From Smallanthus sonchifolius (lineage: Eukaryota; Streptophyta; Magnoliopsida; Asterales; Asteraceae), in contig CM042022.1 in the NCBI GenBank assembly GCA_023525975.1, positions 64,810,001-64,874,000 on the forward strand: a DNA stretch of 64,000 nt. The letters are read 5' to 3'. The number at the start of each line of letters is the position of its first letter. Position 1 is the stretch's first letter. Positions 1 to 11,688 of this stretch are shown here, one piece after another. Position numbers and translations under genes: made by a program. Below the pieces are notes generated by a model, which was not told the DNA's origin, searched no databases, and saw only the letters and a program-made list of their open reading frames with translations.

Positions 1-1479
1 TAGGAAGAACCCCATGTGTGATCAGAATTGTGCATGGACATCCAAAAGGTTTTAGAAATCTAATTTAGGGAACTCTTTGGAACCATAGTTCATAAGGTGT
101 CTTGTTGAGAGGCTTGACTATGAGAACTCTATTTTGCACATAGCAGGCTGTGCTTACTGCTTCTGCCCAGAATGTGAGAGGCAGTTTTGAGTCAGCCAAC
201 ATAGACCTTGCTGACTCAATTAGAGTTCTGTTTCTTCTTTCAGCAACTCCATTTTGTTGAGGAGTTCTTGGAGCACTGTATTGTCTTTCTATTCCCTTGC
301 TCTCATAGAAACAGTTCAAAGTGTGGTTCTTGAACTCTGTGCCTTGATCACACCTTATTATCTTTACCTTCTGATTGCTTTGATTCTCTACCCTAAGGAT
401 GTTGGATTTGAGAATTTCAGAAGTTTCATCTTTAGTTCTCAAAAAGTATACCCATGAGAATCTGGTGTAGGCATCAGTTATCACCAGACAGTATGACTTC
501 TTACCCATTGACATAATATTTGTAGGACCAAAGAGATCCATATGCAGCAGCTGTAATGGAGTGTCATTTGTATTCAAGGTTTTGGGCTTGTGAGAACTCT
601 TGTGTTGCTTTCCCTTCAAACAAGCAATGCAATGATCTTGTAGCTGGAATTCTTTATCAGGAAGCCATCTGACAAGATTATCCTTCACCGATTTGTTTAT
701 GGTTTTGATGTTAACATGGCTTAATCTCCTGTGTCAGAGAGCTGATTCATCAACTGAAGCTTTTGACAGAAAACATGATACACTGCCAGATGGAGTGACC
801 TCATTTATGTCAAGCACATAAAGATTTTATTTTCTCTAAGCAGTTAACATAATCTTTTCTAGAGGAGGTTTGGATAAGCCAGGAGATGGTACAAAGCATT
901 CTTTATTTGTGAAGAGCATCTAGTGCTTCTGATCACATACCTAGGAAACACTCATGAGATTGAAGTCCAATTCTTTGACATAGTTTACCTTTTCAATACT
1001 CAATCTTTCATTGGACACAGTTCCTTATCCAGTAATAGATCCTCCTTTTGAGTCACTTCCAATGGCAACATATCCTCCATTGAAATGTCTGAGTTGGAGA
1101 GGATGGATCTGCTGCCTGTCATGTGCCTGGAACAACCACTGTCTACCACCCAGGTGTTATTCTTATGACCTGGCTGTCCCTGCACATGAGAGAGATCTAG
1201 TTAGTGGGAGGAATCCAAGAGCTTGCATCCTTGTAAAAAAGGGTTCTCGAATTATCAGTATTAGCATGTGTGCATTCAACGGAACCAATGATGATTCTTG
1301 GAGAAATTTTGGCTTTCCAATGTTGAATTGGTGGTTTTCCAGCTTTCTTTGCTTTGTCAGCATCATATGTTGCAACTGAGGACTTTGGCTTATCAGTAGC
1401 AGATTTTGTTGCTACTGATGGTTTTACTTGAGCAGCGGCAATCTTGGTTGCTGCTGAAGACTTGTCTTCGGGTCGCTTG
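1..1479 (-). pseudogene. Copia B pol: linker, protease and integrase (broken)
   Basis: The downstream half of Copia B pol is read on the minus strand. A Lys/Ala-rich linker (about 1479-1200) leads to the copia aspartic protease, whose DSGCSRHMTG motif is encoded at 1143-1114. The integrase (688-65) has the CxxC half of its zinc-binding head (CIACLKGK), the first catalytic Asp in HMDLFGP, the second in RCDQGTEF and the catalytic Glu in NGVAERRNR. A stop at 65-67 interrupts the integrase tail, but the same frame continues to the window edge. Another stop lies at 1000-1002, and the linker-protease junction is frameshifted. The protein would process Gag-Pol and insert cDNA, but it cannot be made as one product. 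Confidence 0.85.
1475..1479. repeat. Target-site duplication of Gypsy A, left copy
   Basis: GCTTG lies directly before the LTR terminus TGTCACACC and is repeated exactly after the other LTR at 11684-11688. Confidence 0.93.
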
Positions 1480-4007
1480 TGTCACACCCCGACCGATGGC
1501 GGAATCATCGGGGCGGGACATGTAGACTGTTCATAGCACATGGTTGACTAAATTGAAATATATTAAAGTCAAATTTGCATTACAAATAATCCAAGTACAA
1601 ATCAAATTCAAACAAAGAAACATAAAACAACTCATACAATTATTGATTTAAATTGCTAAGTCCAAATCCTATATTGAGCACGTCTTGAATCATTCTCACA
1701 TATTAGGGCCTGAAACATGAATAAAATAAAGTCAACTAAAAAGTTGGTGAGTATAACACAGTTGTATATAGATAGCATATAATTGAAAACAAATCCTTTA
1801 CATATCATGATAAATAATGCATTTATGGGCAGCAGCTATTGTGTAATCATGTACAACCAAACCTTGTAACTAGCATGCAAAAATTGTATTGTCGGTTTCA
1901 ATCACCGCGTACCATGGGTGGGTTTGTCAGACTCAATAGATCTATCATTGAAAACCGTCGGCTTGTATAGTTAATGATTGCACATAATCGCATACAAAGG
2001 TTAGCACACCTAGCACTCGGGCACAAAGCTAAAATTTGCACACATGAAAGTAAATAGGATTTGTACTTTGTGTTGTTTGTGTAAATGTAATGTGTAATTT
2101 GAATAATGTTCATGATTCACCCCAAAAGTGTAAAAGAGTAAAAGGGGTTGTGAATACTCACTTGATAAGGAGGTGTAGCTGACAAAGAGTATAGATAGAA
2201 TAAGGGTTCTTGATACGCACGGGTTAACCTAGATTGTCATGTATGTTGAATCAAATCGGTGTACAGAGTTTAAGTCTAACATTGAAGGTTGAGTTTGTGT
2301 ATAAAAAGTATTAAATGAAATATATCAAGTTGTAGTAACCATTTTTGGAACATTTGATTAAAGTTTGGAATTTAAATAATAAAATAGAATTTTTATAAAA
2401 TTGTTGATTATGAAAATAATGCTTGTGTTAAATGTAAATCAATAATTAAATAAATGATTTTAGTTTATGAAATAATGTAAATATTGATTGTAATTAAGTA
2501 TAAATAAATAAATGATTTTTGTTTAAATATTAAATAAATAATTATTATCTTATTTATTTATAAACTTGTAACTTAATCATTTAAAACATCTTTTAAGTAT
2601 AAGATAAATATAAATTTAATTTTTATAAATTTTTAAATAAACTTTTAAATAAATAATATTTATCTCTTAAAATACAGAAAACATATTTTTATAAAATTTG
2701 AAACATTTATTGATTAAAATATAAAATTTATAATTCTGTTAAAATTTCTGAGTCACACACGACCGTGCCTCAGAAGGGCACGATCGTGCTCGAGCCACGG
2801 GCGCGACCGCGCTAGTCGGGGCGCGACCGGGTTGATTAACAGAGGGCACAAACTAGACAAGTCAACAGGCACGACCGTGCCTTGGCTTGGCACGGTCGTG
2901 TCCAAGATTCTTAGACACGACAGAGATTAGCCCAAAGGGCATGACTTGGTCTGGACAGGAGGACACGACCGCGCTGCTACTCGGCACGACCGCGTTTCAT
3001 GAGGCACGGCCGCGCTAGATGATTAGCGCGACCGTGTCTCTTCCAAATCAGACACGAATTGAACAATTTTTGTATTTATAGCGTTGGAATTGATAGGGCT
3101 TTTGATTATGGAGTTGTTACGAGTCTATTCATATAAATTAATCGTATGGAAAACGTGTTTAAGAGTGGAATCGATTAAATCTTTTCTTATAAAAATATAA
3201 ATTCTGATTCGGACGATTTCTGTAATGAAAACCCAGATTGATAGGGGGCTTTTGATATATGGACCGAAACGAAAGGGAGGGATGATTCAATTACCTCAAA
3301 CAGAAAGGAATTGTTAGCGATCGGTAGAAGGGAGTTCTGGCGACGGCAAGATTTGCTTTCAGCGGCTTCTGCTGCGATTCCTGCTGCTCCAACCCTTCAG
3401 AAACCTTAGAAATGATCGGAGGATCGAGTTCCTTGATTAATTGGTAGCAATCGGATCGAGAATGGAGGTTTGAGGCTTGGGAGATAATTTGGACGGTTTC
3501 TTGAGAGTAATTTGTATTTTGAAATTGATAATGGTAATCGACGGAGATATTTTCCTTGATAACAAAAGTAAAACGTAAATCGGACTTGAATTCGAGCGAT
3601 TGAGCGTTTTGAAATCTCATTTACGTTTCGACAGTTACGTAGGCGCGACCGTGCCCAAGAGAGGCACGACCGTGCTTAGGCACCGGGCGCGATCGTTCTA
3701 GGACCAGTCGCGCGATCGTGCCGAGGCACTTGGCGCGACCGTGCTAGGACGAAGCACGACCGTGCTAGTTAGAGTTTCTTGCTAAATTTTCAACTTTAGT
3801 CCTTAACCTTTCAGGTTTGACAAGTTCGAAATAAATAGTTACTTGTATAGCGTTTAAGTGTATATAATCAAGCAAAACTTGTAAATTTGTATTGAATCGT
3901 TGCATTTAGTTTACGGTGAGAAAAATAATAAGACAGTGCACGAGTATTGAATTCGAAATACATTACATTGAATTGAAATATGAATACTAAAAATCAGAAA
4001 TGTTACA
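1480..4007 (-). repeat. Gypsy A 3' LTR
   Basis: The 2528-bp LTR runs TGTCACACC...TGTTACA on the plus strand, so its minus-strand ends are TGTAACA and TGTGACA. It contains two clusters of CG-rich short palindromes (about 2758-3035 and 3640-3770), a TATA box on the minus strand at 3073-3080, and the putative leader intron (2161 down to 1710). An AT-rich block fills about 2340-2740. It is 121 bp longer than its partner, which lacks a 112-bp and a 9-bp segment. Confidence 0.94.
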
Positions 4008-4023
4008 GTCTCCCCATGTTGAG
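4008..4023 (-). other. Polypurine tract of Gypsy A
   Basis: On the minus strand the bases before the 3' LTR read ATGGGGAGAC, the purine-rich plus-strand primer site expected next to the 3' LTR. It follows the chromodomain stop by about 20 bases. Confidence 0.75.
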
Positions 4024-4041
4024 AGAATTTCATCCCGAAAT

Positions 4042-5530
4042 TTAGTTTGAGGATGCGACGGTATCGGTAAAAAGATGAGGGTACTTGAGCTTCATTTGGT
4101 CTTCTCGTTCCCAAGTGAACTCAGGACCACGCTTAGATTCCCAACGAACTTTGACAATAGGAATGCGACTTCGCTTGAGCTGTTTGACTTCACGATCCAT
4201 AATTTCTACCGGCTTCTCAACGAAGTTCATCGTTTCGTCAATGCGCACGTCGTCAAGCGGTATATGGAGATTTTCATTAGCGAGGCACTTCTTCAGATTA
4301 GATATATGAAATGTAGGATGCACATTTCCAAGAGATGGAGGTAACTCGAGCTTGTAAGCCACTTTCCCAATCCTTTCAAGGATTTTGAATGGACCAACAT
4401 AACGAGGTGCTAACTTGCCTTTCTTTCCAAAACGGATCACGCCCTTCCATGGAGACACCTTTAGAAGAACAAGGTCACCGACTTGGAATTCCAAGGGTTT
4501 TCGACGTTTGTCGGCATAACTCTTTTACCGACTCCTCGCTACCCGAATATTGTCACGGATTTGAATGATCTTGTCGGATGTTTCTTGAATTAACTCGGGA
4601 CCAGTGATTTGTGCTTCACCAATCTCGTTCCAACAGATAGGAGAACGACACTTGCGACCATAGAGAGCTTCGAATGGAGCCATGTTGATACTTGTGTGGT
4701 AGCTATTGTTGTAAGAAAACTCAATGAGGGATAGATGTGAATCCCAATTGCCACCAAAATCGATTACACAAGCTCTAAGCATGTCTTCAAGAGTTTAGAT
4801 TGTTCGCTCGGTTTGACCATCAGTTTGCGGATGGTAAGCCGTGCTCAAATCCAATCGAGTACCAAGAGCCTTTCGGAGAGATTGCCAAAATCGAGAGGTG
4901 AACCGAGCGTATCTATCGGATATTATGTTCAATGGAACACCATGACGGCTCACAACTTCATCAATGTAAATTCGGGCTAGTTTCTCCACTTTGAAGTCTT
5001 CGCGGATAGGCAAGAAATGAGCGGATTTAGTGAGACGATCAATGATCACCCAAATACTATCATATCCACTCGAGGTGCGAGGGAGCTTGGTAATGAAATC
5101 CATAGCTAGATTCTCCCATTTCCACACGGGAATTTCTGGTTGTTCAAGTAAACCAGATGGACGTTGATGTTCGGCTTTGACTTTGGAACAAGTTAAGCAT
5201 TTGGCCACATAAAGAGCAATGTCTTTCTTCATACCGGGCCACCAATAAAGTTGGCGAAGATCTTGGTACATTTTATCCATACCAGGATGAATAGAATAAC
5301 GAGTCTTATGAGCCTCGTTCATGAGAAATGTACGGAGATCATCGCGATCGGGAACCCAAATACGGTTCAAGTAATATAGTAAGCCATTGGGTTTTGATTC
5401 AAGAAGGAGTTCAACACCACATGACATTTCTTTGTACATGTTACCCTCGGTTACCGAGACGTGTTGAGCTTCTAAGATACGGGTTTGAATATCGGTTTGA
5501 ATACGGGCACAATGAAGCATAACATGGTCC
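4042..5530 (-). pseudogene. Gypsy A integrase with chromodomain-like tail
   Basis: The integrase follows RNase H in the same frame. The zinc head shows His residues in the [11 protein letters not shown] segment and the pair CLTC. The core shows Asp in MDFITKLP, Asp in IISDR and Glu in the DGQTERTI region. A C-terminal segment before 4042 ([19 protein letters not shown]) resembles the chromodomain-like tail of Tekay chromoviruses, which is thought to steer insertion to marked chromatin. Stops at 4795-4797 and 4525-4527 split it; each sits where relatives in this window have Gln or Lys. The stop at 4042-4044 is the natural end. Confidence 0.88.
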
Positions 5531-7176
5531 TTTCGACTCAAGGCATCGGCTACAACATTCGCTTTGCCGGGATGGTAACGAATCTTGTAGTCGTAGTCAT
5601 TAAGGAGTTCGACCCAACGTCGTTGCCTCATATTGAGTTCTTTTTGGTTGAAGATATGTTGAAGACTTTTGTGGTCGGTGAATACTACACATTTTGTGCC
5701 ATATAGGTAATGTCTCCAAATCTTTAACGCGAATACGACCGCACCCAACTCGAGATCGTGCGTCGTATAATTCTTCTCATGAACTTTGAGTTGCCTTGAT
5801 GCATAAGCGATTACTTTGCCTCGTTGCATGAGGACACAACCAAGACCTTGGTTAGAAGCATCACAATAGACAACTAAATCATTATTTCCATCGGGGAGAG
5901 TCAATATGGGAGCATTGCACAGCTTTTGCTTGAGGGTTTGGAAAGCTTCTTCTTGTTTCGGTCCCCATTCATAAGTTTTACCCTTGTGGGTCAAGGCGGT
6001 AAGAGGGACAGCAATCTTTGAGAAGTTTGAGATGAAACGACGATAATAACCCGCAAGACCAAGAAACGAACGAACTTCGGTAGGAGTCTTCGGGGCATTC
6101 CAATTCTTAACCGTTTCAATCTTAGCAGGATCAACATGAATACCCTTGTCGTTGACGATGTGACCAAGAAATTGAACTTCTTTTAGCCAAAATTCGCATT
6201 TGGAGAATTTGGCATATAGTTATTCTTTTCTCAAGAGATCCAAAACAAGTCTAAGATGTTCTTCATGGTCGGCTTTAGTCTTGGAATAGATTAAGATATC
6301 ATCAATGAAAACGATCACGAATTTATCAAGGTACGGTTTGCATACACGATTCATGAGATCCATGAAAACTGCGGGTGCACTGGTTAACCCAAAAGGCATA
6401 ACCATGAACTCGTAATGACCATACCTTGTTCGAAAAGCAGTCTTAGGAATGTCATCTTCTTGAACACGAAGCTGATGATAACCGGATCGGAGATCAATCT
6501 TTGAGAAACAAGTAGAACCTTGAAGTTGATCAAAGAGATCATCGATTCTAGGAAGAGGATAACGGTTCTTGATAGTAAGCTTGTTGAGTTCGCGTTAGTC
6601 AATACACATGCGAAATGATCCATCCTTCTTCTAAACAAATAAGACGGGTGCACCCCACGGTGAATGACTTGGGCGAATGAAACCTTTTTCGGAGAGCTCT
6701 TGAAGTTGACTTGCAAGCTCTTGCATTTCGGAAGGTGCAAGACGATAAGGAGCTCTAGCAACGGAGTTAGCTCCAGGTATAAGATCAATACGGAACTCTA
6801 CTTGACGAACGGGAGGGAGACCGGATAAATCCTTAGGAAAAACTTTGGGGAAATCTCGGATGATCGGAATGTCTTGGATACTCTTCTCCTTGACATCCTT
6901 TTGAACAATATGAGCTAAGAAAGCAATGTACTTCTTACGTAAGTACTTTTGAGCGGTAGTGCATGACATCAACTTAAGTCCCTTGAAAGGCTTTTCACCA
7001 AAAACCCTTAAGATTTCTCCCGATGGTAGCGGAATTCGGATACACTTTTCAAAGCAAATAACTTCTGCATGATGATTTGATAGCCAATCCATACCTATGA
7101 TAATATCAAAGCTTCCTAGTGGCATTGGAACAAGGTTGATTGGGAATGAATGATCATTTAGTTCTAAGGAGCAATC
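5531..7176 (-). pseudogene. Gypsy A reverse transcriptase and RNase H
   Basis: RT begins after the GMDWLS region of the protease tail. Landmarks are the fingers segment ending [10 protein letters not shown], the palm segment before 6405, and the active site FIDDILIYS near 6283-6311 (Asp pair intact). RNase H follows with [28 protein letters not shown] and VFTDHKSLQ, ending at [10 protein letters not shown] near 5531. Stops at 6631-6633, 6595-6597 and 6220-6222 interrupt it without changing frame. The stop at 6595-6597 replaces the Tyr of CIDYRELN. It would copy the RNA and degrade the RNA strand of the hybrid. Confidence 0.9.
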
Positions 7177-8583
7177 TTAAATAATGGACTCAATGGTAAG
7201 GGAGTCACCATTTGCCATTTCAACGGTGAAGGTTTTCTCTAATTGGGATCGTGTCTTTGCAGGTAAAGGCTCAAAATTAAGTGACACAAAACTTTTATCG
7301 GCACCGGTATCGAACAAAATGGAGGCATATTGACTATTAACAAGGAACGTACCATTAACCACGTCGTTGTTGGCTTGAGCTTTGTTGGCGTTTATGTTGA
7401 ACGCACGCCCACGAGCTCCACCTTGTCTAGCATTTGCAAGTCTTGGACATTGATCACGAAAATGGTTCGGGTCACCACACTCATAACAAGCACACCCATT
7501 AGCAATGGAGGGAGCACCTTGGTTAGCCACTTGAGGTACGGTTCGGTTTGGAGGGTTGATTTGGCCCGTAAGAGCTTTGGTCCTACAAACACTAACCGTA
7601 TGACCATATCTCCCACAATAAGTACAAAGGCGACATGGGATGCTTTGGGGATGATGGTAGTTGCAGGTGGCACAAAGTGGGTAAATTCCACCATATGGCT
7701 TTTTGACCGGTGTTTGAACCCTAGGTGTAGCTTGGATAACCGGAATAGTAGGAGTAACCACAACAAAATTTCTAACTTTCCTCTTTCTATTATTGCGAGA
7801 GGGCTCGGTTGTGGTTTCTTTGCTGTGAGTAGGAGGGGTTACGGTTTCAGAAACTTTCTTAGAACCCTTTTTGGTAAGAGTTCCAGCTTTCACATGATTA
7901 TCAGTTAAAGTAGCAGATAGACGAATAGCATCCTCCAGAGTAGCAGGATTTCAACCTAAGACAGTATCTTGGATTTGTCTTGGTAGCCCACCAATATACT
8001 TTTCGATACAACGGGACAAATGAGTGACCATGTGGGGCACGAGAAGACTCAACTTATGGAACCGAGTTGTATATGCTAAGCTTTCCCCACTATCTTGGGC
8101 AAGATCCAAAAATTCAGCTTCTAACTTTTTCACTTCATTTCGAGGGCAGAACTCCTCGGTCATAATCCTTTTAACCTCATCCCAAGGTAAAGCCATAGCT
8201 ACATCAACACCCCTATTCATTTTCTCCCCATTCCACCATGTAAGTGCCCGTTTTTGTAGGACACTTGTAGCATGACGAACACGGAGGTTGTCGGGACAGT
8301 CACTATTGAGAAAGGTATTCTCAATGCTTTCAAACCATTGAAGGAGTCCAGTAGCTCCTTCGGTTCCATTGAACTTGAGGGGATTGCACGAGTTGAAGTG
8401 CTTGAAGGTGCATTGAGGTGGATTGTTACCACCATTTCCACCATTATTACCACTATTGCTTCCATTTCCACCATTGTTGTCATTGGTGGCTCCATTGGCT
8501 TGGGTGAGTTGTGTCACCAATTGAGTAAGAATAGTAGCAATGTCGGTGTTGGCGTTGGTTGCGGGAGCACGACGAGGAGGCAT
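7177..8583 (-). pseudogene. Gypsy A Gag and aspartic protease
   Basis: I take the ATG at 8583 (MPPRRAPATN) as start rather than the in-frame ATG 15 bases upstream, because MPPRR-type starts are usual in this clade. An Asn/Gly-rich spacer leads to the capsid-like region (CTFKHFNSCNP, then FNGTEGATG and TWWNGEKMNRG). Two zinc knuckles follow: CTYCGRYGHTVSVC and CYECGDPNHFRDQC, both CX2CX4HX4C. The protease motif [13 protein letters not shown] keeps its catalytic Asp (7300-7311). Stops at 7951-7953 and 7177-7179 are the only visible breaks. Unlike Gypsy C and D there is no ORF before Gag and no gag intron candidate. Confidence 0.9.
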
Positions 8584-9260
8584 TCTACAGATTTTCACAA
8601 GACAAGAAAGATTGTAAGAACTTATGAGATTTGATAGGATTTAATAGAATGAGATAATAAAAATAGATATTCTTAGTTTGGATTGTACTCAAAAGTGACA
8701 AAATCACTTGAATACTATGGCACATTAAGGTTAATTTAAACTTATATAATTTTTCAAGGAGACATGCTTTAGCCTATAAGTAAACACTCATCTCGGGAAT
8801 TCCCAGGAAAGCATACGGGTCCCTCGGTTGATTGGGATTTATGCGAAATGCTTTCCTAGACAGAAAACCCAAAATACAGGTGTCACCCTTCCAGATTGCA
8901 CGTGTCCTCAAATAATTTAACAAGTTTAAAAAACCTTAACGAAGAAATAAAAATTTTTGAGATTTTTGCTTCAAGAATTTTTCCACATGCTAAGAAGGAT
9001 AAAGATAGAAAAGAAAAAAGAAATATTATGAGATTTTAGAATATAGGCACGGATATTATTCATTTAATTATTAAGAATATCCTAATAAGTCATGGATTTA
9101 AAACACATAAGTCATCAAAATGAAATAATAAGTAATCATATTAAGCATGTAACATATAACATGTAGCACATAGCACATAATCATGAAGCATAGCATAAGT
9201 GGTTGTCCTAAAGTAATAGTCTAGGTCAAGGTGTCTAATAACCTAATTCTCTATAACCAA
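8584..9260 (-). other. Gypsy A 5' internal leader, non-coding
   Basis: The leader lies between the primer site and the Gag start. It is AT-rich and I see no ORF of note on the minus strand and no palindrome array. Confidence 0.7.
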
Positions 9261-9273
9261 GGCTCTGATACCA
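9261..9273 (-). other. Primer binding site of Gypsy A (initiator tRNA-Met)
   Basis: The minus strand reads TGGTATCAGAGCC, matching the 3' end of plant initiator tRNA-Met, three bases (9274-9276) from the LTR end. It fixes the right LTR as the 5' LTR. Confidence 0.93.
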
Positions 9274-9506
9274 ATCTGTCACACCCCGACCGATGGCGGA
9301 ATCATCGGGGCAGGACATGTAGACTGTTCATAGCACATGGTTGACTAAATTGAAATATATTAAAGTCAAATTTGCATTACAAATAATCCAAGTACAAACC
9401 AAATTCAAACAAAGAAACATAAAACAACTCATAGAATTCTTGATTTAAATTGTTAAGTCCAAATCCTATATTGAGCACGTCTTGAATCATTTTCACATAT
9501 TAGGGC

Positions 9507-9949
9507 CTGAAACATGAATAAAATAAAGTTAACTAAAAAGTTGGTGAGTATAACACAGTTGTATATAGAAAGCATATAGTTGAAAACAAATCCTTTACAT
9601 ATCATGACAAATAAGGCATTTATGGGGAGCAGCTATTGTGTAACCATGTACAACCAAACCTTGTAACTAGCATGCAAAAATTGTATTGTCGGTTTCAATC
9701 ACCGCGTACCATGGGTGAGTTTGTCAGACTCAATAGATCTATCATTGAAAATCGTCGGCTTGTATAGTTAATGATTGCACATAATCGCATACAAAGGTTA
9801 GCACACCTAGCACTCGGGCATAAAGCTCAAATTTGCACACATGAAAGTAAATAGGATTTGTACTTTGTGTAAATGTAATGTGTAATTTGAATAATGTTCA
9901 TGATTCACCCCAAAAGTGTAAAAGAGTAAAAGGGGTTGTGAATACTCAC
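9507..9949 (-). other. Putative leader intron in Gypsy A 5' LTR
   Basis: On the minus strand the donor reads CAA^GTGAGTATTCAC at 9949 and the acceptor TGTTTCAG^GCCC ends at 9507. An ACTCACCAAC block lies shortly before the acceptor. The span is 443 nt, and the same marks in the other LTR give 2161 to 1710 (452 nt). Corresponding marks occur in the LTRs of Gypsy C and D. It lies downstream of the TATA box, so it would be in the leader of the genomic RNA. Confidence 0.6.
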
Positions 9950-10748
9950 TTGATAAGGAGGTGTAGCCGACAAAGAGTATAGATAGAATAAGGGTTCTTG
10001 ATACGCACGGGTTAACCTAGATTGTAATGAATGTTGAATCAAATCGGTGTACAGAGTTTAAGTCTAACATTGAAGGTTGAGTTTGTGTATAAAAAGTATT
10101 AAATGAAATATATAAAGTTGTAGTAACCATTTTTGGAACATTTGATTAAAGTTTGGAATTTAAATAATAAAATAGAATTTTTATAAAATTGTTGATTATG
10201 AAAATAATGCTTGTGTTAAATGTAAATCAATAATTAAATAAATGATTATAGTTTATGAAATAATGTAAATATTGATTGTAATTAAGTATAAATAAATAAA
10301 TAATTTTTGTTTAAATATTAAATAAATAATTATTATCTTATTTATTTATAAACTTGTAACTTAATCATTTAAAACATCTTTTAAGTGTAAGATAAATATA
10401 AATTTAATTTTTATAAATTTTTAAATAAACTTTTAAATAAATAATATTTATTTCTTCAAATACAGAAAACATATTTTTATAAAATTTGAAACATTTATTG
10501 ATTAAAATATAAAATTTATAATTCTGTTAAAATTTCTGAGTCACACACGACCGTGCCTCGGCCTGGCACGGTCGTGTCCAAGATTCTTAGACACGACAGA
10601 GATTAGCCCAAAGGGCATGACTTGGTCTGGACAGGAGGACACGACTGCGCTGCTACTTGGCACGACCGCGTTTCATGAGGCACGGCCGCGCTAGATGATT
10701 AGCGCGACCGTGTCTCTTCCAAATCAGACACGAATTGAACATTTTTTG

Positions 10749-10756
10749 TATTTATA
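10749..10756 (-). promoter_or_regulatory. TATA box of Gypsy A 5' LTR
   Basis: The minus strand reads GCTATAAATACAAAA. It is the best TATA-like match in this LTR and lies upstream of the putative leader intron. Confidence 0.65.
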
Positions 10757-11683
10757 GCGTTGGAATTGATAGGGCTTTTGATTATGGAGTTGTTACGAGT
10801 CTATTCATATAAATTAATCGTATAGAAAACGTGTTTAAGAGTGGAATCGATTAAATCTTTTCTTATTAAAATATAAATTCTGATTCGGACGATTTCTGTA
10901 ATGAAAACCAAGGTTGATACGGGGCTTTTGATATATGGATCGAAACGAAAGGGAGGGATGATTCAATTACCTCAAACAGAAAGGAATTGATAGCGATCGG
11001 TAAAAGGGAGTTCCGGCGACGGCAAGATTTGCTTCCGGCGGCTTCTGCTGCGATTCCAGCTTCTCCAACCCTTCAGAAACCTTAGAAATGATCGGAGGAT
11101 CGAGTTCCTTGATTAATTGGTAGCAATCGGATCGAGAATGGAGGTTTGAGGCTTGGGAGATAATTTAGACGGTTTCTTGAGAGTAATTTGTATTTTGAAA
11201 ATGATAATGGTAATCGACGGAGATATTTTCCTTGATAACAAAAGTAAAACGTAAATCGGACTTGAAATTGAGCGATTGAGCGTTTTGAAATCTCATTTAC
11301 GTTTCGACAGTTACGCAGGCGCGACCGTGCCCAAGAGAGGCGCGACCGTGCTTAGGCACCGGGCGCGATCGTTCCAGGACCAGTCGCGCGATCGTGCCGA
11401 GGCACTTGGCGCGACCGTGCTAGGACGAAGCACGACCGTGCTAATTAGGGTTTCTTGCTAAATTTTCAACTTTAGTCCTTAACCTTTCAGGTTTGACAAT
11501 TTTGAAATAAATAGTTACTTGTATAGCGTTTAAGTGTATATAATCGAGCAAAACTTGTAAATTTGTATTGAATCATTGCATTTAGTTTACGGTGAGAAAA
11601 ATAATAAGACAGTGCACGAGTATTGAATTCGAAATACATTACATTGAATTGAAATATGAATACTAAAAATCAGAAATGTTACA

Positions 11684-11688
11684 GCTTG
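11684..11688. repeat. Target-site duplication of Gypsy A, right copy
   Basis: GCTTG directly follows the LTR terminus TGTTACA and matches 1475-1479. Copia B sequence resumes here. Confidence 0.93.

Larger units (their letters stand above)
1480..11683 (-). mobile_element. Gypsy A, complete Tekay-type chromovirus nested in Copia B
   Basis: This is a full-length Ty3/gypsy element of 10,204 bp on the minus strand: two long LTRs (2528 and 2407 bp), a PBS beside the right LTR, a polypurine stretch beside the left LTR, one Gag-Pol reading frame and a perfect 5-bp target duplication GCTTG. The order protease, RT, RNase H, integrase, chromodomain-like tail places it among chromoviruses, and the long LTRs and tail sequence suit the Tekay clade. 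It entered the Gag-protease linker of Copia B and is therefore younger than that element. Seven internal stops in one unbroken frame mark it as recently dead; I see no frameshift. Confidence 0.95.
9277..11683 (-). repeat. Gypsy A 5' LTR
   Basis: The 2407-bp LTR has the same termini as 1480-4007 and is near-identical to it by eye. It differs mainly by a 112-bp deletion between two copies of CACGACCGTGCCT and a 9-bp deletion. The CG-rich palindromes are near 10545-10710 and 11320-11440. Confidence 0.94.

Noticed and set aside
3291..3620. 109-codon ORF in the Gypsy A LTR as a gene
   Set aside because: It lies wholly inside the LTR and shows no known domain; the 5' LTR copy does not keep a matching long frame.
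1480..4007. Gypsy A as a centromeric (CRM) chromovirus
   Set aside because: The tail is of the Tekay kind and lies before the LTR; no CR motif running into the LTR was seen.
7330..8634. Plus-strand ORFs opposite Gypsy A Gag (for example 7330-7908 and 8272-8634)
   Set aside because: They mirror the Gag reading frame on the other strand and contain no domain; Gag explains the sequence.
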